The notes under the pieces are model-generated. The model did not search any database. It worked only from the letters and a program-made list of their open reading frames with translations, and had not been told where the DNA came from. Below, piece by piece: positions 33,701 through 42,761 of a stretch of DNA of 51,313 nucleotides. Made by a program: the position numbers and the translations under genes. Origin of the DNA: Candidatus Gastranaerophilales bacterium (lineage in GTDB: Bacteria; Cyanobacteriota; Vampirovibrionia; Gastranaerophilales; Gastranaerophilaceae); the NCBI GenBank assembly GCA_944322945.1, contig CALUQN010000016.1:1-51313 (forward strand). Direction: 5' to 3'. The stretch's first letter is position 1, and every line of letters begins with the position of its first letter.

Positions 33701-36700
33701 TCAGAATACCATTTTCGCCATATCAGTAAGACCTGCGATATAAATATTTTTACCGGCTTCGTATGTAAAATCAACACTACCGCCATCAATAGCCATTGTA
33801 CCAGTAAACAAATGATTATCGCCGGTCATATTGAGAGTGCCGTTATTGGTTTTAACCAATTGACCATTACCAGATAAATTGTTGATAATCTGGTCTTGAA
33901 TATCGGCAGAATTAACGATATCCATAGTAAGCTTGCTGCCAATATTAATTTCTGTGGAGCCACCTACGAATGAATCTTCACTGCCGTCAGCTGTATATTT
34001 AAGCTCACCTGCGGAAACTTTAAGAGTACCCAGCATATCTTTGTTATTTCCGTTGAGGGACAGAGTACCTGCGCCGGTTTTATTAAATGTGCCACTGCCG
34101 TCTGCCCTTGTTGCAAGACCGCTATTGATAATATTTTTATCAGATACTTCAAATGTTACTGTATTATTTGCAATATAGATATCATTTGCCACACCGTTTC
34201 TATGCGTATTTAATGTAGTTTTACCGAAATCAGTATCTTTGATATTCATATTGATTGCAGTGTAAATTGCACCGCCGAGTGCGTTTGAATGGTTGTCATC
34301 AAAGCTGCCGCCTGTGATATTAAATTCCTTGCTTAATACGTTACCGATAGCGCCGCCGTTGGCTGCTGATTTGTTACCGACAAAATCTACATTTGTAAGG
34401 TTGACTGTAGCATCCTGATTCATAGCGTAAATAACAGAGCCGTATTTAGTGTAGCCGTTTGTATCGCTTTCGCCTGCCCCGCGGTAAGCATCTTGAATTG
34501 TAACATTTGAGATTTCAAGGTTAGTAGCATTTGTGAGTTCAAAGAATGAGCCGTTTTTGTCGCCGTCAGCCATAGCTGCAACTTTGATAATTTTTACAGG
34601 ATTCCCGGCTTCATCTACACCATCAGTCACATTGGTTGCTTCAAATGTTCTGTCATCAGAGCCGTCAGCATTTTTGTATGTGTATGAATTATCATCTTGG
34701 TTATATTCAAGTCTGGTTTTCGCTGTATCTGCGTCAAGTACCAGATCTTTCAATTCACCTGACAGAACACTTTTGGTGCCGTTATTAACTGTACCGATAA
34801 TTGTGAAGTTGCCGGCTGCTGTGGTATCTAGGTCACGGTAAATATTGTAACTGTTGTTTCCGCTTGCATCAACGATAAAGTTAAACCCGCGGTTGTTGTG
34901 TTGTATGTCTTCACCTTGATAAATATTCAGGTCGCGCAGGGTATCAGTTGAGGACGGCCCACCGTAGGTGATTTCAATCCCTTTACCGGCAAGTGCGGAA
35001 TCAATCTCGTATTTATAAACGTTAGTTGCCCAGCTCAAGAGTTCCGTACCGTCATTGACTGCGAGCTGCAAATTATTACCGCCTGAAATAACCGGAATTA
35101 TGTTTTTGCCTGTGTATCTGAAAATCTGACCGTTGTCGTTTGTGATAAATACTTTTGTCAGATTAAGTGTTCCCTCGCCTGCTGTGGCATTGATAGTATC
35201 AGCGATAGGGTCTTGTTTATCATCAACATACAAATTCAAATCAAGCGAAATGTTGTTTGTACCTTGAGCTGCATTGAGGCTGTCAAACTTGTAATTATTA
35301 CCGGCTCTTGTGTTTGACAAATCAAGGGTTGAATTGTTCATTGTGATAGATCCGTTGTCAGCATGAGAAAGCGTGATATTTGAACCTGTAAAGTTCAAAA
35401 CATCATCAATCCCCGCCGTACTAAAGCCAAGGTTATATGTACCGTCGTTGAAGTTCAGGTTGTTTGATTTACCGGCTGCTGTAGTCCAGAACTTGTCAGC
35501 GATAGTAACCTTGTGGTTGTCAGCGTCAACATTAAATTGAGTATTTCCGTTGAGGTTGATATTTGCAAGGGTTTCATTAGAAAGCGTTCCATCGCCTGTA
35601 GTGTAATTAACAATAGCGTCTGCTATATTAACAGTTGCCCCCGCATTCAGACCGTAAACCTGATTGAAGACGAGAGTCCCTGCATTTACATTAATAACAC
35701 CTGTAAAATCAGCACCGTTGTCATTGCCTGTGAGGGTAAGCTGGTTGCTGCCAATTTTGGAAATTGTACCTTCGCCTGAAATGTCTGAGGAAATTGTGAA
35801 ATCAGCACCAGACATTTCCGTATAACCTGCAATTAATTCAGCATCTTTATCTATATTTATTTGCCCGTCTACAATATTACCGCCCTGGTATTTTACTACA
35901 GCATTATCGTTTATGTTCAATGTTACATCTTTATAATGCTCAAATACAACAGGAAAAATACCAGACCCCGCAGTTAACTCAACATCATTATTAACATTAA
36001 CAATTGATGATTCTGCTGTATATAACTTGGCAGTTCCATAGTCAAATTTTACGGTTGAATTTATAGCGTTATCAATGTTTACAAATCCCGTATTATTTGG
36101 ATCACTGTTCACATTAATAATGCTATCTTTGACATTAGAACCTGTAATGAATGTCGTAATATGAATATTTTTATCAGCAGCAGCATTCAAATTCAATATA
36201 CCGGAGTTCTGAATAGCGTTAACCGACATTATTTCAATTTGTGAATCACTTTTAGTAGCATTTATTGTCAGAGTACCGCTGTTATATATTGCAGGAAGAG
36301 AATTTTCTGAAGAAGACTGCATATGTGACATAATGTTTACATCATTCAATGTCACTTCTGCGCCGTCGTTATAGATAATAGAAGTATATTTTTCATCATC
36401 CATACTATATGGCATATGCTCAATCATTGAATTACTGATGGTAACCTGTGCATCATCTTTTGCGTAAATCACTCCGCCAGCACCTTTTGCGAAGTTATTC
36501 CTCAATTGAGAGTTAGTCACAGATACAATCGCATCCCCTGCCGCAGAAATTGCACCGCCGTTACCGTCAGCGTGATTGTCCTGCAAAACTACGTTATTAA
36601 GGGTAACAGTTCCGCCGGTTGCGCTCACGACTGCACCATTTGTGTTTGAAGATGCGCCCTCTGTCCCTGCATCAGCATTTGACGCAAGTGCATTTTGGAT

Positions 36701-39568
36701 AGTCAGATTTTCCAGAGTGAGAGTGGTATCTGCTCCGACTTCAAAGAACGAATGCGCGCCACCGCCTGAAAATACGCTTTCTGACGCTGCATCACTCTTA
36801 CCAGAAACTGTAAAGTTTCCGGCAAGAGTAGTTTCCAAATCTTCCTCAATAGTGTATACACTGTCTCCCACAAATACAAACGGGCGTGTTCCTGATACAA
36901 AGTGGTTTTGATATTTCAAACCGTTAGCCGCAATAGCCGTTGCGACAATAGACAATTCACTACCGCTCGCTGTTATATCATAGATATAAACATCCGACGA
37001 TTTTTGTCCGTTATATTCTGCAAAACCTAAATTTCCGCCATTATTATTTATAACAGTGTAAGTTTTATTAGTAACGGCGCCGTTATTACCTAAAATATTG
37101 ACGTCGTCAATTGTAAGCAAACCTGAAGAAGCTGCCCCTGCATTCAAAATGTCTGTTTGACCATCAGAACCTGAAGACAAATCAACATCAAGACTTATAT
37201 GATTTGTTCCGTCACTTTTTATACTGCCAAATGTATATGTGTTTGCTGAACCATCCAGCAAATTCAAAGCTGAATCCGCAGCCAGAGAAATTGCATGGTC
37301 TAAAGTTGTAACATTATCGCCGAGTGTTATACCGGCATTGCTAAAATTAATAACCTGTCCTGAACCAAAATTTGTATTGAGCGTAAAATCAGCATCGGAA
37401 AGATTTACAACATTATTTGAGCCTTCTGCGGCGATTGTATTATTTATAGTAACAGCGTTTTCTTCACCTCTGCCAACACCGTTGATAGAGAGTATGCCCT
37501 CACTTTTGAGGGTAATATTCTGGTTAAACACACCGCCTGTTATGTTGTTATATGTAAGGGAAGCCTCTCCTGTGTTACCCGAAAAATTCCGCTGGCAGTC
37601 AACAACTATATTGGCGTTTTCGCCAAAGAAAGATTTTCTGCCGTCAATAACGAGTTCGCCCCATTCTACAACAGCGTCACCGTTAAATGCAGAGTTGTCT
37701 CCTGTGAGAGTCAGTGCGCCACTTCCTGCTTTTTGAAACTCAGCCTGATTTTCACCGGCAACGGCTTCACTGATAAGGCTGCCAGTGTATGTAATATTTT
37801 CTTCGCCTGAATTTTCAAAGATAAACTTTGCACCGTCTGTGATAACCGTATCAGCATTGCCCCCGCCAAAATATACTTCATCACCGCCGTCGACCAAGAA
37901 ACGCATTGTACCGTCTTTTACATGGATGGTGCTGCCGATTGCCGAATAATCATCACTGAATGTTATGTAATTATCATTGTACTTGTATATATCAACATTT
38001 GCAGCATTGCTGCACAATATATTAATAAAGTCTGCGGCAGAAATAGTGTCTTCAGGATTTACAACAGGATTGTCCGAACCGGTACGAGCTGCAATATCGT
38101 TTTCAATAACTAAAGCAAGGTTGGAACCGTCAGACCAGTTTTTGGAGGTCGCGTTTGTAAGTGCGGCGCCAAGAGTATCCGTTTTATCAGTACCCTTTAA
38201 AGTCAACGTGGCGCCCTGCGCAACATTGAGAGCTCCGGTGTAATAGGCGCTGCTGCCGGTTGTTTCTGTGCCGTCAGTCAGGCTTTGCTTACCGACAAGC
38301 ACAAGGTTCCCGCCATTTTCAACGGTAATTTGAGCCGTATCATCCGCAGACTGAAGTCCGCTGCCGATTTCAGCTCTGCCGGTCACATTAATCACCGAAT
38401 TCGCAGTTGTATAAATATCATTCAGAGCTTCATCCTGATGTAGGTTATTTGAAAATATTACGTCTCCGAGATTTAACGTTCCCGTATTATATATGGCACC
38501 ACCGAGAGCTTCAGCGGAGCCGTTGTCTTCCATGGTATAAAATACTTGGTTGCCGCTAATATTTGTATCATCTCCGATAGTCAGGATACCTTCGTTGTAA
38601 AATACTCCGCCGTGGGCACTTGCCGTACTATCTCCGCGACCTGTGTTGTTATTTGTAATAGCACCTGCAATATTACCGGTTATTGTTGTCCCTTTAATTT
38701 CAAGCTCACCTGCATTATATATCATACCGCCGCGAAGAGTAGCAACAACCTGGTCATTGTTCATATACGTCCAAATTCTCTGACTGTCAGCAGTTGCCGC
38801 AACTTCATTATTGGAAATAGAGCCACCGGAGATTGTCACGGTACTATTCTCTCCGGTATTTCTGATTAAGCCGCCATAAATTTCTGCAACAGCATGCGGA
38901 GGTTCTTGAGTCACAACTGTAGTAGACATGTTATCCCGCACTGATTCAACAGCTATTTTATTTGAATCAAATTTTGAATTGTTTATATTCAAAGTTCCGG
39001 AATTATCAATAATACCGCCGTAAAGATATGAACGAGCTATTTCAGCACCTGAACGTATCTGCTTAAAATTCAATGTTGTCGAGTAAGTTGAATCAAAAAC
39101 ATTCAACACACCGGCGGAATTTTGAACAACACCGCCATATAATGAATATATTCTTGAATGGTAAGCATCATGCACGTCGCCGATAGTTGATTCTGTCTTC
39201 CAGTTCATATTTTGGAATGTAATATTAGCACCGTCGGTTTGCACGACATAATGTCCGTACAGTAAATCACCAGAAAACTCACTGACACTGGTATCATCTT
39301 CCCAGATACTGCCTGTAATTTCATTATTACCGCCGTCAATGACAACATTGACAGCTCCGCTTATACTATTTCTAAAATCGGCATCTTGCAAAGTTATAGG
39401 ATTTAAAACATTAAGAGTTGAACCGTCTGCATAATTAACAGAATTAACAAGACCTGCCTGGTCAAGAACATCTGCTGCATTTACGGCTAATCCGCCGAAA
39501 GTAATACTACCCAGAATAACGGCAGTACATAAGGCTTTAAGGCTGCCCCCTAAAAGATGTGTTGTCAA
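33701..39568 (-). CDS. Giant autotransporter adhesin, signal peptide and passenger (upstream half of a frameshifted gene)
   Basis: 1955 aa starting at TTG 39568, which is supported by a perfect AAGGAGGTG eight bases upstream and by a signal peptide starting there (hydrophobic LCTAVILGSITFGGLAVNA, cleavage near NAA). The passenger is a long Asn/Asp/Gly/Thr-rich beta helix: Pmp-type GGAI/FxxN repeats (GGAIYNTGTLNLGDVIFSNN, GGAISAAGDAIVSVTNSQLRNN, FVGNKSAANGGAI) and PATR strands (GSGALTLTGDNSAFNGD). It contains no barrel. It ends prematurely at GLTDMAKMVF; adding one A to the AAAA run (plus-strand TTTT 33712-33715) gives GLTDMAKNGILNYSTD and joins it to the next frame, making a product of about 3080 aa. 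Likely a surface adhesin; real phase variation, decay or sequencing error are all possible. Confidence 0.88.
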   Translation of the reverse strand: MTTHLLGGSLKALCTAVILGSITFGGLAVNAADVLDQAGLVNSVNYADGSTLNVLNPITLQDADFRNSISGAVNVVIDGGNNEITGSIWEDDTSVSEFSGDLLYGHYVVQTDGANITFQNMNWKTESTIGDVHDAYHSRIYSLYGGVVQNSAGVLNVFDSTYSTTLNFKQIRSGAEIARSYLYGGIIDNSGTLNINNSKFDSNKIAVESVRDNMSTTVVTQEPPHAVAEIYGGLIRNTGENSTVTISGGSISNNEVAATADSQRIWTYMNNDQVVATLRGGMIYNAGELEIKGTTITGNIAGAITNNNTGRGDSTASAHGGVFYNEGILTIGDDTNISGNQVFYTMEDNGSAEALGGAIYNTGTLNLGDVIFSNNLHQDEALNDIYTTANSVINVTGRAEIGSGLQSADDTAQITVENGGNLVLVGKQSLTDGTETTGSSAYYTGALNVAQGATLTLKGTDKTDTLGAALTNATSKNWSDGSNLALVIENDIAARTGSDNPVVNPEDTISAADFINILCSNAANVDIYKYNDNYITFSDDYSAIGSTIHVKDGTMRFLVDGGDEVYFGGGNADTVITDGAKFIFENSGEENITYTGSLISEAVAGENQAEFQKAGSGALTLTGDNSAFNGDAVVEWGELVIDGRKSFFGENANIVVDCQRNFSGNTGEASLTYNNITGGVFNQNITLKSEGILSINGVGRGEENAVTINNTIAAEGSNNVVNLSDADFTLNTNFGSGQVINFSNAGITLGDNVTTLDHAISLAADSALNLLDGSANTYTFGSIKSDGTNHISLDVDLSSGSDGQTDILNAGAASSGLLTIDDVNILGNNGAVTNKTYTVINNNGGNLGFAEYNGQKSSDVYIYDITASGSELSIVATAIAANGLKYQNHFVSGTRPFVFVGDSVYTIEEDLETTLAGNFTVSGKSDAASESVFSGGGAHSFFEVGADTTLTLENLTIQNALASNADAGTEGASSNTNGAVVSATGGTVTLNNVVLQDNHADGNGGAISAAGDAIVSVTNSQLRNNFAKGAGGVIYAKDDAQVTISNSMIEHMPYSMDDEKYTSIIYNDGAEVTLNDVNIMSHMQSSSENSLPAIYNSGTLTINATKSDSQIEIMSVNAIQNSGILNLNAAADKNIHITTFITGSNVKDSIINVNSDPNNTGFVNIDNAINSTVKFDYGTAKLYTAESSIVNVNNDVELTAGSGIFPVVFEHYKDVTLNINDNAVVKYQGGNIVDGQINIDKDAELIAGYTEMSGADFTISSDISGEGTISKIGSNQLTLTGNDNGADFTGVINVNAGTLVFNQVYGLNAGATVNIADAIVNYTTGDGTLSNETLANINLNGNTQFNVDADNHKVTIADKFWTTAAGKSNNLNFNDGTYNLGFSTAGIDDVLNFTGSNITLSHADNGSITMNNSTLDLSNTRAGNNYKFDSLNAAQGTNNISLDLNLYVDDKQDPIADTINATAGEGTLNLTKVFITNDNGQIFRYTGKNIIPVISGGNNLQLAVNDGTELLSWATNVYKYEIDSALAGKGIEITYGGPSSTDTLRDLNIYQGEDIQHNNRGFNFIVDASGNNSYNIYRDLDTTAAGNFTIIGTVNNGTKSVLSGELKDLVLDADTAKTRLEYNQDDNSYTYKNADGSDDRTFEATNVTDGVDEAGNPVKIIKVAAMADGDKNGSFFELTNATNLEISNVTIQDAYRGAGESDTNGYTKYGSVIYAMNQDATVNLTNVDFVGNKSAANGGAIGNVLSKEFNITGGSFDDNHSNALGGAIYTAINMNIKDTDFGKTTLNTHRNGVANDIYIANNTVTFEVSDKNIINSGLATRADGSGTFNKTGAGTLSLNGNNKDMLGTLKVSAGELKYTADGSEDSFVGGSTEINIGSKLTMDIVNSADIQDQIINNLSGNGQLVKTNNGTLNMTGDNHLFTGTMAIDGGSVDFTYEAGKNIYIAGLTDMAKMVF

Positions 39569-39691
39569 AGGGTTTCACCTCCTTAGCACTATTCATAATG
39601 TTTTTTTCATATTTATTCCAATCTCATTCTCTAGTGATTTACTTACTATAAACCCAAATAATCAACGTATTAAGTAACCTAATGTGTCAAT

Positions 39692-39742
39692 AGTATATCA
39701 GGTGTACACTAAAGTCAAGCACTATAAATATAGTACTTTAGT
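39692..39742 (-). promoter_or_regulatory. Candidate promoter and overlapping dyads upstream of the autotransporter
   Basis: Minus-strand TTGACT (39713-39718) and TATACT (39692-39697), spacer 15 bp, is the best-looking promoter but short-spaced. It is overlapped by a 20-bp near-palindrome AGCACTATAAATATAGTACT (39718-39737, one mismatch per half) and by ACTAAAGT (39708-39715) / ACTTTAGT (39735-39742). These could bind a regulator of the adhesin. The 243-bp gap also contains the plus-strand promoter of the next gene (TTGTCA-17-AATAAT, near 39752-39780). Confidence 0.4.
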
Positions 39743-39811
39743 CTAAATTATTCTTGTCAAACTTGTGATATCATGCAATAATATAAATTAAAGTTGATTA
39801 AGGAGTGAGGC

Positions 39812-40825
39812 ATGAAACACGATTTGAAAGCAATGATTATGGCAGCCGGCGTCGGTTCCAGACTGGATCCGCTGACACAACTTGTACCAAAACCGCTCGT
39901 TCCGATTGCTAACAAACCTGTCATGGATATCCTTCTTGAATATCTGGCTAAAATCGGCGTCAGAAGCGTTATCTCAAATACTCACTATCTCGCAGACCAA
40001 ATTATTGCAAGATACTCCAACAACAGCTTTGGCATAAACTTTAATTATATAAAAGAAGATACCCTATCGGGAACCGCAGGCGGCTTAAAAAAATGCCAAT
40101 ATTTCTTTGACGAGGGCGAAGATTTTATCGTTTTGTCGGGAGACGGAGTTTCAAATGTTGACCTGCTGCGAGGACTGCAGGTTCACAAAAGTTCAAATGC
40201 TATTGCTACCATCGGGATTAAACAAATCCCTAAAAACGAAGTCTCACACTTTGGAGTTGTCGTTACCGATTCTGACGGATTCATCACTGAATTTCAGGAA
40301 AAACCGGCTGTTCAAGACGCTAAAAGCAACTATATTAACACAGGTATTTATATCTTTAACTACAAAATCTTTGACTATATCCCGAAAGATACTTTCTACG
40401 ATTTTGCCAAAAATGTTTTTCCTAAGCTGCTTAAAGAACGCCAGATAAATACGTTTGAGATAACAGAATACTGGAGTGATATCGGTACTCTTGCACAGTA
40501 TCAGCAATCTGTACAGGATTTGTTCAACAATGATTATACTTTTAACCACGCTCCGATTGTAAAAACATCAGATGGCGCTTACATTTCAGCAAGTGTTCTG
40601 CCAATGTCGGTTAAATTCATAGGTAATACAACTATTGGCTGCGGCTGCATCATCGGCAAAAACGTAACGTTGGAAAACTGTATTATCTGGGACAACGTTA
40701 CTATTGAAGACAATATAACAATCAAAGATTGCATAATCGCATCAAATTCTGTAATAAAACGCGACCTGACAGCGCAAATTATCGGCTTAAACTGCGAAAT
40801 TACAGGAGAAACCGTCAATCTGTAA
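39812..40825 (+). CDS. Sugar-1-phosphate nucleotidyltransferase (mannose-1-P guanylyltransferase-like)
   Basis: Makes an NDP-sugar from NTP and sugar-1-phosphate for envelope polysaccharide. 337 aa. The N-terminal Rossmann-like domain carries the signature MIMAAGVGSRLDPLTQLVPKPLVPI, ANKPVMD, the GTAGGL motif, SGDG (metal Asp) and EFQEKP with NTGIYIF. The C-terminal 85 residues are a short left-handed beta helix (IGCGCIIGKNVTLENCIIWDNVTI). The Asp-Gly replacement in SGDGVSN (usually GD.L) is worth noting. GGAGTGAGG stands before the ATG. The nucleotide (GTP, TTP or CTP) is not clear; GTP/Man-1-P is the nearest resemblance. Confidence 0.9.
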   Translation: MKHDLKAMIMAAGVGSRLDPLTQLVPKPLVPIANKPVMDILLEYLAKIGVRSVISNTHYLADQIIARYSNNSFGINFNYIKEDTLSGTAGGLKKCQYFFDEGEDFIVLSGDGVSNVDLLRGLQVHKSSNAIATIGIKQIPKNEVSHFGVVVTDSDGFITEFQEKPAVQDAKSNYINTGIYIFNYKIFDYIPKDTFYDFAKNVFPKLLKERQINTFEITEYWSDIGTLAQYQQSVQDLFNNDYTFNHAPIVKTSDGAYISASVLPMSVKFIGNTTIGCGCIIGKNVTLENCIIWDNVTIEDNITIKDCIIASNSVIKRDLTAQIIGLNCEITGETVNL

Positions 40826-40858
40826 AGATAGATTTTGAGGATACTATTAAAATTCCTT

Positions 40859-40917
40859 CATTCTGAGGTCTTTAGGCGTAAGAATCTATTTTAGATACTT
40901 CGCTAACGCTCAGTATG
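40859..40917. repeat. Intergenic REP-like hairpin
   Basis: Outer arms CATTCTGAG (40859-40867) / CTCAGTATG (40909-40917) and inner arms TAAGAATCTA / TAGATACTTC, each with about one mismatch, form an imperfect long hairpin. Sequences of the type 'ATTCTGAG...GAATCT...CTTCGC..CTCAG.ATGA' are widespread dispersed repeats in bacteria. It lies between the nucleotidyltransferase and the tRNA-Glu promoter. Confidence 0.6.
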
Positions 40918-40971
40918 ACGCTGTTTTGAAAATTTTTTGCGGAATTTGCTATATAAGTCTGGAAAAAACTG

Positions 40972-41000
40972 TTGACAATAAATTTTGTTTTGGTAATAAT
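40972..41000 (+). promoter_or_regulatory. Promoter of tRNA-Glu
   Basis: Consensus TTGACA (40972-40977), 17-bp spacer, AATAAT (40995-41000), 24 bp before the tRNA 5' end. Confidence 0.7.
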
Positions 41001-41024
41001 AAGGATTGTGAAAGAAATACATGC

Positions 41025-41100
41025 GCTCCCATCGTCTAGAGGCCTAGGACAACACCCTTTCACGGTGTAGACGGGGATTCGAATTCCCCTGGGAGTACCA
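41025..41100 (+). tRNA. tRNA-Glu (TTC), integration target
   Basis: Cloverleaf with acceptor GCTCCCA/TGGGAGT, anticodon loop CTTTCAC giving TTC, T-arm GGGGATTCGAATTCCCC, and encoded CCA at 41098-41100. It is the only one of the three tRNA genes here with CCA encoded. Its 3' end is inside the left attachment repeat, and the antisense integrase ORF ends within it. Confidence 0.96.
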
Positions 41101-42553
41101 TTTGATTATAAGACACCTTAAAGGTGTCTTTTTTAATGAATAGGCTTGAGATTTCAGCGGTTCGAAAATCATCTGAAAAATACATCAAACCTTTAGGAAA
41201 AATTAACCTCTGCAATCTTTGTTTCAAGTCTAAATCACCATTTTTCCATAATATATCAATATTGCTAATTGCCCTGCAGGCGTATTTAAGACACTTTGAT
41301 AAATCTTCGTCATGCACTTCAAATTCACGTAAGCGGAACTCCTGCTCTTGTATTTCCTCTGCTAATTGCTCTGTTTTGAACTTATAATCCTCCTCACTTA
41401 TTATTCCATCCAATCTAAAATCAATTAACTTACTCTTTTTATTTTTAAGTTCAATTAGTTTGTCTTGCACTCGTTTTTGCCTGTTTAATTTTACTGATAA
41501 TTTTTCGTTATAAACATCTTTCACTATTGTTTCAAATAAATTAAGTAAATCTCGTTCAGGTTTAATATAATTCAAATAATCTACAAACATTTCTTCTAAC
41601 CTTTCTTTTCTTATTCTGAAATGGATAGAGCAATCTTTATTATGACAGTGATAATATGGATACTTTTCTTTTCTACCTTTAGATTTACTACCTGTTAATG
41701 GTTGGTTGCAATTAGGACAGGTAATGAACTGTCTTAGCGGGAATTCGGGATTATTTCGCTTATATGCAGTAATAACAGGTTTTCTACCCTCTAAAATATC
41801 TTGAACTTTATTAAATTCAGCTTCTGATATTAATGGTTCGAAAATTCCTCTGATGGGTTCTTCCGACCATTCCTTTTTATACATATAACCATTGTAAAGT
41901 GGATTTTTCAGCATACGACATAGCATATTAGTATTAATCTTTAATCCATCATCAGCCATTATTTTAATTATTTGCACCTGCTGATACAAACCAGTTGCAA
42001 AAAGTTTAAAAATCTTTTTGATATGATGTGCAGTTTTGGGGTCTGGTTCAATGTTACCGTTTTTCATAATGTACCCGATAGGTGCTTTCCACATCCAATG
42101 ACCTTGTAAAAAAGCGGTTTTCATGCCGTTGGTTACTCTTTCTGCTTTTTGGTCATTTTCGTATTGAGCTAAAACTCCCATCAAATTTCGGGTTAATTTA
42201 TCGGTTGCAGAATTTCCGTTATTCTCTCTCGCAAATAAAACTCTAATATTTAACTTTGTAAAAAATCCCTGTAAGTCGTAAAAATCCTTGATATCTCTGG
42301 TTAATCTATCAATTTTCCAGATTATGATTGCATCAATATTCTTTTTGTTTGCAACACAAAATTTCATAAGATTTTGTAATTCGGGTCTATCCTGTGTTTT
42401 AGCACTTTCACCTTTTTCTACAAACACTTTTGACACCTTATACCCATTCATCTCAGCAAATGACTTACAGTCTTTTTCTTGACCTGCTAAACTGTAACCT
42501 TCTTCTGCCTGATTTTTCGTTGAAACTCTTGTATAAATAATTGCATTACTCAT
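41060..42553 (-). CDS. Large serine recombinase (integrase)
   Basis: Site-specific recombinase of the phiC31/TP901 group, which integrates and excises the element. Of the 497 aa, the N-terminal catalytic domain has the nucleophile S11 (IYTRVSTKNQAEEGYSL) and IWKIDRLTRD. The recombinase domain follows (APIGYIMKNGNIEP...NPLYNGYMY). The zinc ribbon has CPNCNQPL and YHCHNKDC. Then comes a Lys/Glu-rich coiled coil (about 355-430). The last about 13 residues (VLPGEFESPSTP) are read from the antisense strand of tRNA-Glu, so the C-terminus depends on the integrated state. SD-like GGAGAAA precedes the ATG. Confidence 0.95.
   Translation of the reverse strand: MSNAIIYTRVSTKNQAEEGYSLAGQEKDCKSFAEMNGYKVSKVFVEKGESAKTQDRPELQNLMKFCVANKKNIDAIIIWKIDRLTRDIKDFYDLQGFFTKLNIRVLFARENNGNSATDKLTRNLMGVLAQYENDQKAERVTNGMKTAFLQGHWMWKAPIGYIMKNGNIEPDPKTAHHIKKIFKLFATGLYQQVQIIKIMADDGLKINTNMLCRMLKNPLYNGYMYKKEWSEEPIRGIFEPLISEAEFNKVQDILEGRKPVITAYKRNNPEFPLRQFITCPNCNQPLTGSKSKGRKEKYPYYHCHNKDCSIHFRIRKERLEEMFVDYLNYIKPERDLLNLFETIVKDVYNEKLSVKLNRQKRVQDKLIELKNKKSKLIDFRLDGIISEEDYKFKTEQLAEEIQEQEFRLREFEVHDEDLSKCLKYACRAISNIDILWKNGDLDLKQRLQRLIFPKGLMYFSDDFRTAEISSLFIKKDTFKVSYNQMVLPGEFESPSTP
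41089..41103 (+). other. Left attachment repeat (attL) at the tRNA-Glu 3' end
   Basis: CTGGGAGTACCATTT covers the last 12 bases of tRNA-Glu including CCA plus three more. It matches CTAGGGGTACCATTT at 47504-47518 at 13 of 15 positions in direct orientation. Confidence 0.7.
41110..41134. terminator. Hairpin terminator between tRNA-Glu and integrase
   Basis: AAGACACC (41110-41117) / GGTGTCTT (41123-41130) with loop TTAAA, then TTTT. It lies inside the element and within the 3' coding part of the integrase; it would terminate the tRNA transcript. Confidence 0.75.
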
Positions 42554-42581
42554 AAATTTCTCCTTTCATTTTGAGGCGGAA

Positions 42582-42761
42582 TTACTCCGCCTTACCAGCT
42601 TTTCTTAATTTTGCTTCTCTAATTCCTGCTTTTATGCGTTCACTTCTCATTCTCCATTCGTACCTTTTAAAAGCTTCCTGTAAACTATTTTGAAGTTCTC
42701 CTATGGGAGAGTTTTTAAACTCAGGGTTTTGTAATAACTTCATAAAATCATCGTCTTTCAT
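42582..42761 (-). CDS. 59-aa protein upstream of the integrase, resolvase-helix-like C-terminus
   Basis: Start is the ATG at 42761, preceded by AAAGGAAG; the open frame up to 42791 has no such site. Two helices are visible. The second part, RSERIKAGIREAKLRKAGK, resembles the helix that links the catalytic and DNA-binding parts of small serine recombinases (pattern ERIKAGxxxAKxxGK). That and its position directly before the integrase make it a candidate accessory or directionality factor. It overlaps the preceding 61-aa gene by 14 bp. Inference only; the similarity could be chance in a basic helix. Confidence 0.65.
   Translation of the reverse strand: MKDDDFMKLLQNPEFKNSPIGELQNSLQEAFKRYEWRMRSERIKAGIREAKLRKAGKAE

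Noticed and set aside
33701-33722. Programmed -1 ribosomal frameshift joining the autotransporter halves
   Set aside because: The site (GCG AAA ATG) does not match a X-XXY-YYZ slippery heptamer and no clear downstream structure was seen; a lost base in the A run explains it more simply.
34000-39000. Many plus-strand ORFs opposite the autotransporter, up to 165 codons
   Set aside because: They are shadows of a repetitive coding region: no ribosome sites, no recognisable domains, biased Ser/Thr/Pro content.
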